Source: Atopostipes suicloacalis DSM 15692 (GTDB lineage Bacteria > Bacillota > Bacilli > Lactobacillales > Carnobacteriaceae_A). From it: a stretch of 64,000 nt of DNA. Position 1 is the first letter of the stretch. Each line of letters starts with the position of its first letter. The position numbers and the translations under genes are program-made. Positions 8,991 to 18,440 of the stretch are shown here, piece after piece. The DNA is taken from the NCBI RefSeq assembly GCF_900129085.1, contig NZ_FQUF01000002.1, forward strand, positions 89,405 through 153,404, written 5' to 3'. Under the pieces are notes generated by a model that had not been told where the DNA came from, did no database searches, and saw only the letters and a list, made by a program, of their open reading frames with translations.

Positions 8991-10460
8991 TTATTCAATT
9001 TCAATGAACTCAAATGTACTCCCATTATCATCAGAAACATAACGCGCTCGCGCATTATTTAAGTAATCACCGTCAATACCTTGGTTGACATACAAAATGA
9101 GTTGGTTGTTTTCTTCATAAGGTAATTCGGGATAGTCAAAAGGCTCGAATTCACTGTCATTTTGCTCGACAATCACAGGAGGCAGCTCAACTCTTTCAAA
9201 AGTTTGGCCACCATCAGCAGTTCGAAATAAATTAGCATTCGCTCCACCATTATGAGAAAGAATAGCGAATCCTAAATTTTCATCAATAAAATGGATGCCA
9301 TCAGCAACTCCCGTTGACCCAAGGAAAGGATCAGAATTTAGCATATTCCAATTCTGGCCACCATCTGTCGTATGTCGTAAGCCGTAATAGCGGCTGCCTG
9401 TCATAGCATCAAGAATCACTAACTGATAGCCAACTTCTTCATTTAAAAAGGTTTCTTCGGCAATTTCTTCTTCTGAGAAATAATTAGGATCATTTGCTTG
9501 TGCTTCTTCAAGTGCTCTTTGTTCATCAAATTCTTGAATCAATTCAGGGTCATATGAAATAAAATAAGTTGGAAAATCAGAACCTAAATTTTCAAAATAT
9601 ATTACAAAAGAATAGCCTACATGAATTTCCCTACGAGGGCGTATACGATCGACCAAACCATTTTCATCATAATATCTAGTTAATTCGAAGTTATCCGTGC
9701 GAGTTTCAAAACCTCCGTAAGAAAGAATTAACGTCTTATCCGTCTGATCGCCAAAAAGTTCATAAACCGCTGTAGTGTTTAAACCATTGAGTAAAGGTTG
9801 AAATTTTTTATCTTCATCATAAGTAGTATCTACATAGTTATCCAAATGAATCTCCAACTGATCGCTTTTGTTTTCATCATAAGTAATTAAATAAGTATCG
9901 GTGCCGCCTGATTCGTCTTCACCATACAAAAATCCATAAAAATCAGTGATTTCTCCGTCGCTAGTAAAAGTAAGTGAAACGTCTTCAGCAATATACAATT
10001 CTTCTGGAAGGTCTACTTCTTCGCTAACAACTTCTACTAATCCATTTAGTCCATCCTTATAAATATTATTACGCTCAAAAGCGACTTCACGTTCAGAGTT
10101 AAATTCCTGAAGGTACCAAGATAATTTTCCGTTATAGGGAATTGAGCTTTGATAAATATGATAGCCGGTGGACAGAGTGATGCCACCAATAAGAAGCGGT
10201 GCAATATAAGACCACAATCGAATAATTTTCATAAATTTCTCATCTGGTTTTTGAGTTTGCTGAGTGTCCTTTTGTTTCCTTGTTTTGTAGATAGCGTAGA
10301 TGAACCATGAAAAGAGTAGAATAAATGTGGCAATAATAATAGGAACACGACGGCTTATACCACCGTAGCGTGCCAATTGAGCTAAGTAGTAACAAGCAAT
10401 TGTATAAATTACAAGAACAATAGGATTGAGTAGCTTGGCTCGGTTAATAGTTTTTTTCAA
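8991..10460 (-). CDS. Membrane-anchored protein with Asp-box (BNR-like) repeats
   Basis: 489 residues; TTG start with aaaggag upstream. Three hydrophobic helices in the first 110 residues (about 12-30, 36-56, 90-108) are followed by a long, acidic, presumably extracellular region. Asp-box-like motifs are visible as TTDGGQNW (about 364), TADGGQTF (about 414) and SDDNGSTF (about 476), which mark beta-propeller blades as in sialidase/Ycf48-type folds. No catalytic function can be assigned. It is cargo between the two integrase copies and has no recognisable partner. Confidence 0.7.
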   Translation of the reverse strand: MKKTINRAKLLNPIVLVIYTIACYYLAQLARYGGISRRVPIIIATFILLFSWFIYAIYKTRKQKDTQQTQKPDEKFMKIIRLWSYIAPLLIGGITLSTGYHIYQSSIPYNGKLSWYLQEFNSEREVAFERNNIYKDGLNGLVEVVSEEVDLPEELYIAEDVSLTFTSDGEITDFYGFLYGEDESGGTDTYLITYDENKSDQLEIHLDNYVDTTYDEDKKFQPLLNGLNTTAVYELFGDQTDKTLILSYGGFETRTDNFELTRYYDENGLVDRIRPRREIHVGYSFVIYFENLGSDFPTYFISYDPELIQEFDEQRALEEAQANDPNYFSEEEIAEETFLNEEVGYQLVILDAMTGSRYYGLRHTTDGGQNWNMLNSDPFLGSTGVADGIHFIDENLGFAILSHNGGANANLFRTADGGQTFERVELPPVIVEQNDSEFEPFDYPELPYEENNQLILYVNQGIDGDYLNNARARYVSDDNGSTFEFIEIE

Positions 10461-10528
10461 TTGTTAAAACTCCTTTGAAGTTAGGGTAAGCAAATTGTAC
10501 CGCAAATAAAATGGTTGTCGAGTAGGTT

Positions 10529-10717
10529 TTACTCAGAAAAGCGCATGTATAAATTAAAATATATGCTTATTAGAATACTTAACAAGCTTTTAAAAGGTTC
10601 CCCTAGCCAATAAATATGCACTGCTCCAAAAACTAAAACAAGGAAGATAAGACTCATAATCATACTTAATCCTGAAAATACCACTTCTTTTTTACTAATA
10701 ATTAACCTCCTCTCCAA
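10529..10717 (-). CDS. Small hypothetical membrane protein, start uncertain
   Basis: About 55-62 residues with two hydrophobic helices. The TTG that opens the frame at 10717 overlaps the strong ribosome binding site gagaggagg, so the true start must be downstream, where only ATT codons stand at proper spacing. Either a rare ATT start is used or the original start was lost. I do not recognise it. It lies between the 489-residue protein and the integrase pseudogene. Confidence 0.4.
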   Translation of the reverse strand: MERRLIISKKEVVFSGLSMIMSLIFLVLVFGAVHIYWLGEPFKSLLSILISIYFNLYMRFSE

Positions 10718-10732
10718 TTCGTAAATAAAAGC

Positions 10733-11882
10733 TTAGTTCTCCATAAACTTCGCAAATTTATCTGCTGTGTCTTTCTTTTCTTCTTTTGTGACGTGAGCAT
10801 AGATATTCATTGTTGTTTGAATATCTGTGTGTCCTAGGCGAGCCTGAACATCTTTTATTGACGCTCCCATAGAGAAGAGGATACTACAATGCGTGTGTCG
10901 CAATCCATGCACCGTAATTCTTTTAAGTCCGTTACGCTTTTGCACATTTCTCATACGTTCATTCGGCACATTGATTAAATAGAAATTATTCCTAGTATTT
11001 GAAAAGACAAGTTGATCGGGTGAATTCGTATTAAAACCGAGTTTCAGCATGAACTGAGCTTGATACATCTTCCACTGCTTTAAAAGCTTGATAGAGTCAT
11101 AATCCATATCAATCATTCTTCGACCGTTCACTGTCTTCGTAGGTTGCACGATAATCTTGTTATTTAGACCCCTAGTGAGTGTTTTGTTGATGTTGATGGT
11201 AAGATGTATCAAAATCAATATCCGACCATTTAAGAGCCAACAGCTCCGATTTACGGGCACCACTGTAAGCTAATAGTCTAAAATATGTGTACCAATTTAG
11301 TTCTAAATCTTCTTTTACATATTCTAAGAACTCATTTAATTCTTCTTTACTATAGAAATTCTCAAATTCACTTTCTTCAATTGTTTCAATCCGTTTTGGA
11401 ACAGTTACTTTATCAAAGGGATTGCTGTCGATAATATCCATTCTTAAAGCATAATCAAATACACGATGCGCATAATTCTTTATGCGTCTGTAATTGACCA
11501 GCTTATCACGCCACTTATTTAATTCAGACTGGCAATGATCAGGTTTTATATCACGAATGTTCATGTCATCAAAAGAGTGGACAATGTGATTTTTGAAGTC
11601 ACACATTGTTTTATTGAGTGTAGACTCTTGAACGTTATCTATATATTCAGATTCTAATCACAAGTCATAAACATCGTTAAAAGTACTCCGTTTCCTCTGA
11701 GATGGAAAACCATTTTTATTAAAATCATTAATCAATCTTGCTTCAGCAATTTCTGCTTATTTCTTCGTTTTAAAGCCACTTCGTTTACGATACACATCTT
11801 TATCTGTCACTGGATCAAGTCCAATGTACGAATGAAACATATATCGAGTGTCGCCATTTTTTAAACTGTATTTCTTTATCAT
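10733..11882 (-). pseudogene. Decayed copy of the ssrA-island integrase
   Basis: Closely similar over its whole length to the integrase at 7712-8860. Three lesions are visible on the minus strand: a GAA to TAA change at about residue 41 (KTKK-stop), a TGG to TGA change in YELWLES (about residue 75), and a one-base insertion near 11205 that breaks the frame after SDIDFDTS. The C-terminal half with HGLRHTH, LGHTD and MNIYAHV is still readable. It marks an older or second island insertion at the same site, after which only one integrase stayed functional. Confidence 0.93.
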
Positions 11883-11941
11883 TATTATCTTTTCCTTTCA
11901 TTCACGCACACGCCTATGCTTTATGAAATCAAGGATAGCAA
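11883..11941 (-). repeat. Copy of the integrase upstream region
   Basis: About 60 bases upstream of the integrase pseudogene (ttttcctttcattcacgcac, then cgcctatgctttatgaaatc) match the region upstream of the functional integrase at 8861-8920 with few differences and then diverge. Conservation beyond the coding region suggests a retained promoter or an excision-module border. Confidence 0.75.
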
Positions 11942-12007
11942 TAATTTTTTTGCTTAATTAGAGTATAACACAGCCTCAAAGCAGTTGGGAAGGCTACCTA
12001 GAGGGGT

Positions 12008-12135
12008 GTATGTGTCATTATTTCCTCGGAAACTTATTTTAAAAAAACAAGAAACATTAAGACCTTATTCAATTTTTATGTACTCTTCATTTCCATGTAT
12101 TCAATCGCCAAAGTCGGTTGAATACATAGAAAAGA
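12008..12135 (-). mobile_element. Relic of an ISLre2 right end, inverted
   Basis: Reading the minus strand gives gaataaggtcttaatg and then tttccgaggaaataatgacac, matching in order the sequence at about 515-575 behind the ISLre2 transposase. The imperfect palindrome around tgtattcaatcgcc...ggttgaatacata corresponds to the hairpin at 456-503. No transposase remains. It shows that a related element once sat here. Confidence 0.7.
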
Positions 12136-12314
12136 CTATATTATCTAAATATACTTGCACTTTGGATTTTATAACAGATAATTTTTAGTAAAAGGCATAA
12201 AGCCTGAAAGTCAACTGCTAATGAAGTAAAATTTCTATACCGTATGCTATACCTGACTAACGTTTCTGCTATCGCAAAGAGATCTTTAAATAGTAATAAA
12301 ATATGCTAAAAGGC

Positions 12315-12343
12315 TTGTTCAATTATACCCCGGGGTGTATAAT
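12315..12343 (+). promoter_or_regulatory. Promoter with CsoR/CstR-type operator before the His-rich gene
   Basis: ttgttc (12315-12320), a 17-base spacer and tataat (12338-12343) form a good sigma-70 promoter. The spacer contains the palindrome ataccccggggtgtat (12325-12340), the C-tract/G-tract layout bound by CsoR/CstR repressors. Same architecture as at 13949-13977. Regulation by the CstR encoded at 16295, or by a CsoR elsewhere, is inferred. Confidence 0.75.
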
Positions 12344-12370
12344 AGGTGCGAAATATGAAAGGACGATTGT

Positions 12371-12682
12371 ATGCTACTAAGAAAATTGATAAGTAGTGTA
12401 TTAATAGGAGGCATCAATGCTTTTGGCATAATGAGACCAAACACTGGATTAGCAGAACCGTATCATCACAATCCTACAAGAGAACATTTTAATATTGAGG
12501 TTATGAATCAAAGACATGACTCAAGATTTTATAGAAATCATTGCCATGAAGATTACCACAATGAACCATACTGGCAAAATAATTATGGAAATTTCAGAAG
12601 AAATCGTGAATCAGACAACGAATTTTATCCAAACGGACTACCGCAATATTACAACTCTCATCATTATAGAACGAATCGATAG
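12371..12682 (+). CDS. Small His/Asn/Tyr-rich secreted protein (unknown)
   Basis: 103 residues with an N-terminal hydrophobic segment (about 5-28) resembling a signal peptide and a mature part rich in His, Asn, Arg and Tyr (HHNPTREHF, RNHCHEDYHNEPYW, NSHHYRTNR). The His clusters and the copper-type operator upstream suggest metal binding outside the membrane; this is inference and I know no family. The ATG has gaaagga before it. It heads a unit with DUF302, SHOCT and the multicopper-oxidase remnant. Confidence 0.6.
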   Translation: MLLRKLISSVLIGGINAFGIMRPNTGLAEPYHHNPTREHFNIEVMNQRHDSRFYRNHCHEDYHNEPYWQNNYGNFRRNRESDNEFYPNGLPQYYNSHHYRTNR

Positions 12683-12730
12683 AACAAAAATGATTGTATT
12701 GTAATCTTCATTGAAAGAGAGGGAATGTAA

Positions 12731-13117
12731 ATGAACTTCAAGTATGAAATTAAAACAAATAAATCATTCCAGACAGCCATTGAAGATATTACCGATAGTC
12801 TCAAAGAAAGAGAATTTGGCGTATTGTACCAAGTGAATTTCAAAGAAAAGATTGAAGCTAAAGGCTTAGATTTTTCTACGAATTTTGAGGTGTTAGAAGT
12901 ATGTAACCCTGGACAAGCAAAGGAAGTACTGGAAAAAAGTATTGAAGTAGGCTATTTTCTACCTTGCAAAGTCGTCGTTTACGAGAAAGAAGGCGAAGTA
13001 TATATTGGACTTTTAAAACCCACAGTATTGATCGGCTTGCTTGAAGATGATTGTTTGAAAACAATTGCTGAAGAAGTGGAAAACACTTTGAAAGAAGCGA
13101 TTCAAGCAGTGGTTTAA
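12731..13117 (+). CDS. DUF302 family protein
   Basis: 128 residues of the DUF302 fold (ITDSLKEREFGVLYQVNFKE, then FEVLEVCNPGQAKEVLE and VGYFLPCKVVVYE). The family is found widely beside copper and multicopper-oxidase genes and has no settled biochemical role. Two conserved Cys (in EVCNP and FLPCK) are a possible metal or redox pair. It starts with gagaggg and is 19 bases before the SHOCT gene. A close paralog lies at 18927-19313. Confidence 0.85.
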   Translation: MNFKYEIKTNKSFQTAIEDITDSLKEREFGVLYQVNFKEKIEAKGLDFSTNFEVLEVCNPGQAKEVLEKSIEVGYFLPCKVVVYEKEGEVYIGLLKPTVLIGLLEDDCLKTIAEEVENTLKEAIQAVV

Positions 13118-13135
13118 AAAGGGGAGGATTGCTTT

Positions 13136-13387
13136 ATGTACCATTGGTATGGCATGAGAGGACATTGGTGGAGTTGGCTCGGTTGGCTTGCAGTGCTGAT
13201 TATTGCCCTTTTGATTGTGTATATTCTTGTGAAAACATTGAATGATCGCTCAGATTTTCTGGCAGAAAAGGAAGACTCGACCGCAGAAGCATTGAAAATA
13301 TTGAATGAACGATATGCGCGTGGTGATATTTCGGAAGAGGAGTACTTGCATCGCAAAGAGATTTTAAGAGAAGACCGAACACGATAG
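13136..13387 (+). CDS. Small membrane protein with SHOCT domain (copy 1)
   Basis: 83 residues: a Trp/His-rich N-terminus (MYHWYGMRGHWWSWLGW), one membrane helix (about 17-38) and a C-terminal SHOCT motif, ALKILNERYARGDISEEEYL. SHOCT is a short oligomerisation module at the ends of many small proteins. Four relatives lie in this window, each near copper genes. Its exact role is unknown; the aromatic/His N-terminus could bind copper. Confidence 0.85.
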   Translation: MYHWYGMRGHWWSWLGWLAVLIIALLIVYILVKTLNDRSDFLAEKEDSTAEALKILNERYARGDISEEEYLHRKEILREDRTR

Positions 13388-13401
13388 AACAGGCACTTAA
13401 T

Positions 13402-13767
13402 TTGTATCGCTGTAAATTCGGGCGTATGAATATAGTAACCATTAATGGACGTAAATTTGATCCGAATCGAATCGATTTAAGACAAGAACAAGGCGTTACA
13501 GAAGTTTGGGAGATTTATAATCGTCCCTATATGGTGGGTGGGATGACCCATCCATTTCATATCGAAGGGACACAATTTAAGGTTATTTCACGTGATGGCA
13601 TTGAAGTATCCCCAAATGAGCAAGGGTTAAAAGACAGTGTGTTAGTTGAATCAGGGGAGCGCGTCAAATAATTGGTTTCTTTTCCTGAAAAAGGAATATT
13701 TCTGTTCCACTGTCATATTTTAGAACACGAAGATAACGGTATGATGGGGTTAATTGAAGTCTATTAA
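13402..13767 (+). pseudogene. Multicopper oxidase, C-terminal remnant
   Basis: Matches only the last cupredoxin domain of the multicopper oxidases at 19411 and 46997: TINGRKFDPNRIDL, MTHPFHIEGTQF and [15 protein letters not shown]. The N-terminal two thirds are missing. A TAA at 13669 interrupts ERVK-stop-LVSF, and HPFHIEG carries Glu where a copper-ligand His is expected. It is therefore non-functional. It follows DUF302 and SHOCT as in the intact module at 18.4-21.2 kb. Confidence 0.9.
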
Positions 13768-13797
13768 AGTTTTTCCTTGGACATTTTGAGAGAAGAA

Positions 13798-13842
13798 TAA
13801 AAACGATTTGTTCAGATTGAATAGAACAAATCGTTTTTTATT
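13798..13842 (+). terminator. Intrinsic terminator closing the decayed copper module
   Basis: aaaacgatttgttc and gaacaaatcgtttt pair perfectly around agattgaata and run into T residues. Confidence 0.92.
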
Positions 13843-13948
13843 ATTCAACAATTGTAAAAAATCATTTATTCATTAAGCAACTAGAAATATAATTTTGTGG
13901 GGTGAGGACTGAATGGTTGGTCATTTCTTAACCGATAAACCAATTGAC

Positions 13949-13977
13949 TTGACTTTACATACCGGTGGGGGTATATT
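13949..13977 (+). promoter_or_regulatory. Promoter with CstR-type operator for the persulfide operon
   Basis: ttgact (13949-13954), 17 bases, tatatt (13972-13977). The spacer holds ataccggtgggggtat (13959-13974), a typical CstR/CsoR site. The repressor gene is the last of the same operon (16295), so autoregulated de-repression by persulfides is expected. Confidence 0.82.
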
Positions 13978-14034
13978 ATTAGGGTAAATGAATGACAGAA
14001 AAGGAAAAAGCACCAAAGAATAAGGAGAGATCAC

Positions 14035-14337
14035 ATGTTTTTTAGAAGAATACCTTCTATTTCGACAAAAGATTTAAATGAGAAACTAAATGAAAAGCCT
14101 TTGATTATTGATGTCCGTTCACCAAATGAATTTAAAAGCAAACATATTAAGGGAGCAAAGAATGTTCCCCTGGAGACCATTCATTCGTATCATCCTAAAC
14201 AAAAAGCATATGTAATCTGCGCAAGTGGTATGCGTAGTAAACAAGCAAGCAAAATCTTGGATAAGAACGGCTATGATGTGGTTAATGTCAAGGGTGGAAT
14301 GCATAAATGGAATGGCCCAACCAAAGGAGGAAAATAG
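14035..14337 (+). CDS. Single-domain rhodanese (sulfurtransferase)
   Basis: 100 residues, one rhodanese domain with IDVRSPNEFKSKHIKGAKNVP and the catalytic loop CASGMRSK (Cys about 62). Such proteins carry sulfane sulfur as a Cys persulfide. First gene of the CstR-controlled operon and 2 bases from the CoA-disulfide reductase gene, so it probably works with that enzyme in persulfide handling. Start ATG after aaggagag. Confidence 0.9.
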   Translation: MFFRRIPSISTKDLNEKLNEKPLIIDVRSPNEFKSKHIKGAKNVPLETIHSYHPKQKAYVICASGMRSKQASKILDKNGYDVVNVKGGMHKWNGPTKGGK

Positions 14338-14339
14338 GA

Positions 14340-16000
14340 ATGAAAGTAGTGATTGTTGGAGGGGTTGCAGGCGGGATGTCAGCAGCTACTCGTCTAAGAA
14401 GATTAAATGAAAAAGCTGAAATAACGATTTTAGAAAAAGGACCTTATGTCTCTTTCGCGAATTGTGGATTGCCTTACTATGTCGGTGGTGAAATTACAGA
14501 CAGAGATCAATTGATGGTCCAAACACCTGAAAAATTAAAGGAAAGATTTAATTTGGATGTGCGTGTCCACAGTGAAGCGGTAGCTATTGATTCGCAAGAA
14601 AAATAGTAACAGTGGAAAATCAAGAGGGCACCTATACATTATCCTATGACAAATTGATTTTATCTCCCGGAGCAAAGCCGTTTGTGCCACCAACTGAGGG
14701 GCTAACAGAAGCAAAGAATGTTTTCACCCTGCGTAATGTGCCCGATGTAGATGCTATTACCCAATTTATAGAAGAGAAACAACCGAAAAAAGCAACTGTC
14801 ATCGGTGCGGGTTTTATCGGACTTGAAATGGCAGAAAATCTGCATACTCGCGGTTTAGATGTCACGGTGGTGGAAATGGCTCCTCAAGTCTTGCCGCCAT
14901 TTGATGAAGAAATGGCTGCATATGTTACGGCAGAACTTAAAGAAAAAGGAATCACTTTATATACTGGCGTAGCGGCGGAAGCTTTTGAAGATGAAGGACA
15001 AGTCATCATACTAGAAAATGGTGAACGATTGGAAAGTGATTTGACCTTAATGTCTGTCGGGGTTCGGCCAGAATCTGAAATGGCAGAAAAAGCTGGTATT
15101 GAGACAGGCATGCGCGGTGGTATATTAGTTGATGAATTTTACGAAACCAGTCAACCCAATATTTATGCAATCGGTGATGCGATTATCGTAAAACAACAAT
15201 TGACCGGCGAAGATACCATGATAGCTTTAGCTTCACCAGCAAATCGTCAAGGTCGTCAAGTAGCGGATGTGATTGCAGGATATGATAGACAAAATAAAGG
15301 AAGTATTGGGACCGCTATTGTCCGCGTATTTGATTTAGTTGCCGCTTCTACTGGACTGAATGAACGCCAGTTATCAGCAAACCATCTTAATTACGAATCG
15401 ATCCATATCCAAAGCAAACACCATGCTAGCTATTATCCGGGAGCAGAAACCATTGTCTTAAAGCTTTTGTTTAATCCGGAAGATGGAACCATTTATGGCG
15501 CACAAGCTGTAGGAAAAGAAGGTGTAGATAAACGGATTGATGTCATTGCAACAGCCATTAAAGGCCACTTGACTGTAGATGATTTGCCAGAATTGGAATT
15601 AACTTATGCACCGCCATTTGGTTCAGCTAAAGATCCGGTGAATATGGCTGGCTATGCAGCTATGAACGTCATTGAAGGATTGTCGGATATTGCGCAATGG
15701 TATGACTTAGAAGAGTTGCAAAACAACGGCTGGACTTTGCTGGATGTTCGAGATGAAGATGAGATCGAAACAAATGGAGCTATGCCAAATGCTTTAAACA
15801 TCCCTCTAAATGATTTACGCACACGTTTAGGAGAACTGGATAAAGAGCAATCCTATATAGTAAGTTGCCATAGTGGTCAACGGAGCTATATAGCTGAACG
15901 AATGATGAAACAAAGTGGTTTGAATGTGAAAAATCTAGACGGCGCCTTTGCATTGTATTCAATGGCTAAACCAGAGAACATTATTAGAATAAAGGAATGA
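14340..16000 (+). pseudogene. CoA-disulfide reductase with C-terminal rhodanese domain, frameshifted
   Basis: FAD/NAD(P)H-dependent pyridine nucleotide disulfide reductase: VVIVGGVAGGMSAATRLRR at the N-terminus, the redox cysteine in SFANCGLPYY (about 43), a second dinucleotide-binding segment VIGAGFIGLEMAENL and a rhodanese domain at the end (LLDVRDEDEIE; SCHSGQRSYI). The expected joined length, about 553 residues, fits CoADR-RHD enzymes that reduce CoA persulfides and polysulfides. At 14599-14603 the run AAAAA needs one more A to read EKIVTVENQ; as given, the frame stops after about 89 residues. This could be a genuine null allele or a homopolymer sequencing error. Confidence 0.9.
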
Positions 16001-16007
16001 TTGAGTG

Positions 16008-16298
16008 ATGACCAAAGCTATTTCAATTTCTAAATTTAGTGAGCTTTACAAAAGGAATGAACATATTAATATCCTTGATGTACGAGAAGATTTCGAGTAT
16101 GAGATGGGACATATTCCAGGAGCAAAATCAAAACCATTAAGTACTTTTCCAGTAGAATTGGATAAGGAAAAGACCTATTATGTTATTTGTCAAAGTGGTG
16201 GCCGATCTTCTGGTGCCTGTCAGATGTTGACACAAAAAGGGTATGATGTAATCAATGTTGAAGGCGGCATGTCAGCCTGGAGAGGGGAGATGGAATGA
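16008..16298 (+). CDS. Single-domain rhodanese
   Basis: 96 residues with NILDVREDFEYEMGHIPGA and the active loop CQSGGRSSG. The GTG at 16005 is an alternative start one codon earlier; spacing from aaagga does not decide. Second free rhodanese of the operon; it overlaps the CstR start by four bases (ATGA), pointing to translational coupling. Confidence 0.88.
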   Translation: MTKAISISKFSELYKRNEHINILDVREDFEYEMGHIPGAKSKPLSTFPVELDKEKTYYVICQSGGRSSGACQMLTQKGYDVINVEGGMSAWRGEME

Positions 16299-16555
16299 GT
16301 TCCTTATATGAAAAAAATGTAAAGAACCGTTTAAAGAGGTCTGAAGGTCAAATACGGGGTGTATTAAATATGATGGAAGAAGAAAAAGACTGTAAAGATG
16401 TCGTGACACAGTTATCAGCCATTCGCACAAGCATTGATCGGGCTATTGGCCTTATTGTCGCAGAAAATTTGGCACAGTGTCTGAGAGAAGAAAGTGACGA
16501 AGAAAATTCTGAATCCATTCAAGAAGCCATCAACTTAATTGTGAGAACCCGATAG
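16295..16555 (+). CDS. cstR: CstR-type persulfide-sensing repressor (CsoR family)
   Basis: 86 residues of the DUF156/CsoR family: RLKRSEGQIRGVLNMMEE, KDCKDVVTQLSAI, ENLAQCL. Cys33 and Cys62 match the sensing pair of CstR. The position of the copper-ligand His of CsoR is Asn58, which argues for persulfide rather than Cu(I) sensing. It closes an operon of two rhodaneses and CoADR-RHD, the gene company of CstR in staphylococci and enterococci. The operator at 13959 is its likely target; the twin at 12325 may be too. Confidence 0.9.
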   Translation: MSSLYEKNVKNRLKRSEGQIRGVLNMMEEEKDCKDVVTQLSAIRTSIDRAIGLIVAENLAQCLREESDEENSESIQEAINLIVRTR

Positions 16556-16674
16556 TTTTTGTGAACTCTATCCTAAAAAAAGGTTTTCACCATTGATTAA
16601 GCTTATTATTTTGACATGTAATTAAATTAAGTATATAGTGTACTTAATTAGAATCATTACAAATAACAGAAAGA

Positions 16675-18362
16675 CCTGAATAATTCATAGTACCTTGTCA
16701 GAACAGGCATTTATCCCGCTTTGATAAGGTTTATCACTCTATTCCTTCTTCACCCGTTGGGTGAAGAAAAAAATATACAAAAAGAGCACACTCTATGTTA
16801 TTGTAAAGTCGACCAAAACAACAAAAACAAGAGGTGTGCTCAATGTCAACTTTACAAGAAAAGCAACTACAATTCAATCCCCATTTGGTTATGTCAAACG
16901 ATGGCGGTCAATTATCCAATGATTCCGGTCTCCTTTTACTCTTTGAATTTTTTCATAAGATCAAGTTCAAAGAGCTGGTTAACGAGTTATTGATTATTGA
17001 CGATTCAAGAAACTATTGTACACATGACTATATTGATTTATTTATGCAGGTTCTTGTGCAGTTAATAGCCAGTTACTCAACGGATTCTTCAGCCAACTGG
17101 CTACGTCACGATCCAGTTTTTCAGCAGGTGCTAAATAAAACGACCTTAGGTTCACAGTCGATGGTTTCTCGTTTTATTCATCAACTGTCGGAGGAGAATA
17201 ACGTTCAACTTCAATCAATTGCCAAGGCATTGACCATTATCTATATCGGCCAAAAAAATACACAGCATATGATCATTGACGTGGATTCTACTCACTCAGA
17301 CACCTTCGGAAAACAAGAATAGACTGATTTCAATACTCACTACGGAACAACGGGTTATCATCCCTTAGTGGCTTTTGATGGACTGACTGGTCTGTTTCTG
17401 GGTGCCGAACTTCGTCCGGGCAATGTGTACACGTCTAACAATGCAGAAGTCTTTTTAGCAGACATCATCTCTCAACACAAACAGCACTCATGTGATATGT
17501 TTTTAACTGTCCGAGGGGACAGTGGCTTTGCCAAACCTGAGATCTATGAGTTAAGCGAGCAAGAAAAAGTGAAGTATATTATTCGTTTAAAAGTCAATGC
17601 ACGACTGAAGAACATGGCTCAACAAAAGGTCCTTTACGGACCAGATACAGACTTTACACATAAAGAATCACAGTATTTCAAGATTGATTATCAAGCTAAA
17701 TCTTGGGAAACGGTTCGTAAAGTAGCTGTAAAGGCCACTCGAGAAGCTGGCGAACTCTTATTTACGACGTTTGAGTTTATCGTATCAAATTTCGTTGATA
17801 TACCTGCCCAAACAGTGTACAAGCTTTACCAAAAGAGAGGGACAATGGAAAATTATATTAAAGAAATCAAACATGGTTTTTCCTTCGACAAGACCGATAG
17901 TTCAACGTTTCTTGCGAATCAGGCTCGCATGATGATGAGTTGTATTGCCTATACAGTCATTCATTTGATGAAAGAGCTAACATTCCCAGATAAAGAGAAA
18001 AAATCAACGGTGGCGACTATTCGGTTTAAAGTTTTCCACATTGCTGGAAGGTTGACACGACATGCGCGTAAAATAAAAGTCCGCTTGTCCACAGGTTACG
18101 TTTTCTCTTCACTGTTCTGGACAATATTGGAGAATATTCAACAGCTGGTTCTGTTGCATTAGCTACTCCAGAAGATCATATTAATTTTTTGACGATTGTA
18201 AGACCAAGGGGTCTTTATACTCTTTTTTCCATCTTTTTGTTTTCGATCTAATTGAGAAGGATATAAAGTGGCATGATAGACAGTTAATACTTAAAAATGT
18301 CTAAAAAAGCAGTGAGTTTAATAGAAATAGTTATCCACATTTAGAGGTATGAATAATTCAGG
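16675..18362 (+). mobile_element. IS1380-family insertion sequence
   Basis: Terminal inverted repeats cctgaataattcat (16675-16688) and atgaataattcagg (18349-18362) bound a 1688-base element with one transposase gene, the normal size for IS1380. No target-site duplication is evident (left aaga, right tata). It separates the persulfide operon from the second copper module. Confidence 0.85.
16843..18162 (+). pseudogene. IS1380-family transposase with in-frame stop
   Basis: DDE transposase of about 439 residues (FNPHLVMSNDGGQLSNDSGL near the start; IIDVDSTHSDTFG with the first Asp; VRGDSGFA; YQKRGTMENYIKE near the C-terminus). A TAG at 17320 interrupts FGKQE-stop-TDFNTHYG, a single change from CAG. 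The rest stays in frame, so the copy is probably inactive unless the stop is suppressed. Start ATG after gaggtg at 16831. Confidence 0.9.
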
Positions 18363-18440
18363 TATATTCGTGAATCCATAAAATCTCCATAAATTGTCAG
18401 TAAAGTTAAGGAAGCGGAAATAGAAAAAGGAGGAGACTGC

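Noticed and set aside
11985..12188. 67-codon plus-strand frame
   Set aside because: It crosses the ISLre2 end relic, has no ribosome site and no recognisable protein features.
12516..12704. 62-codon frame overlapping the His-rich gene
   Set aside because: Out of frame with a gene that has a good promoter and ribosome binding site; composition is Ile/Thr-biased as in shadows.
16295..16555. CsoR copper sensor
   Set aside because: The copper-ligand His is Asn and the operon carries rhodanese and CoADR, so CstR fits better.
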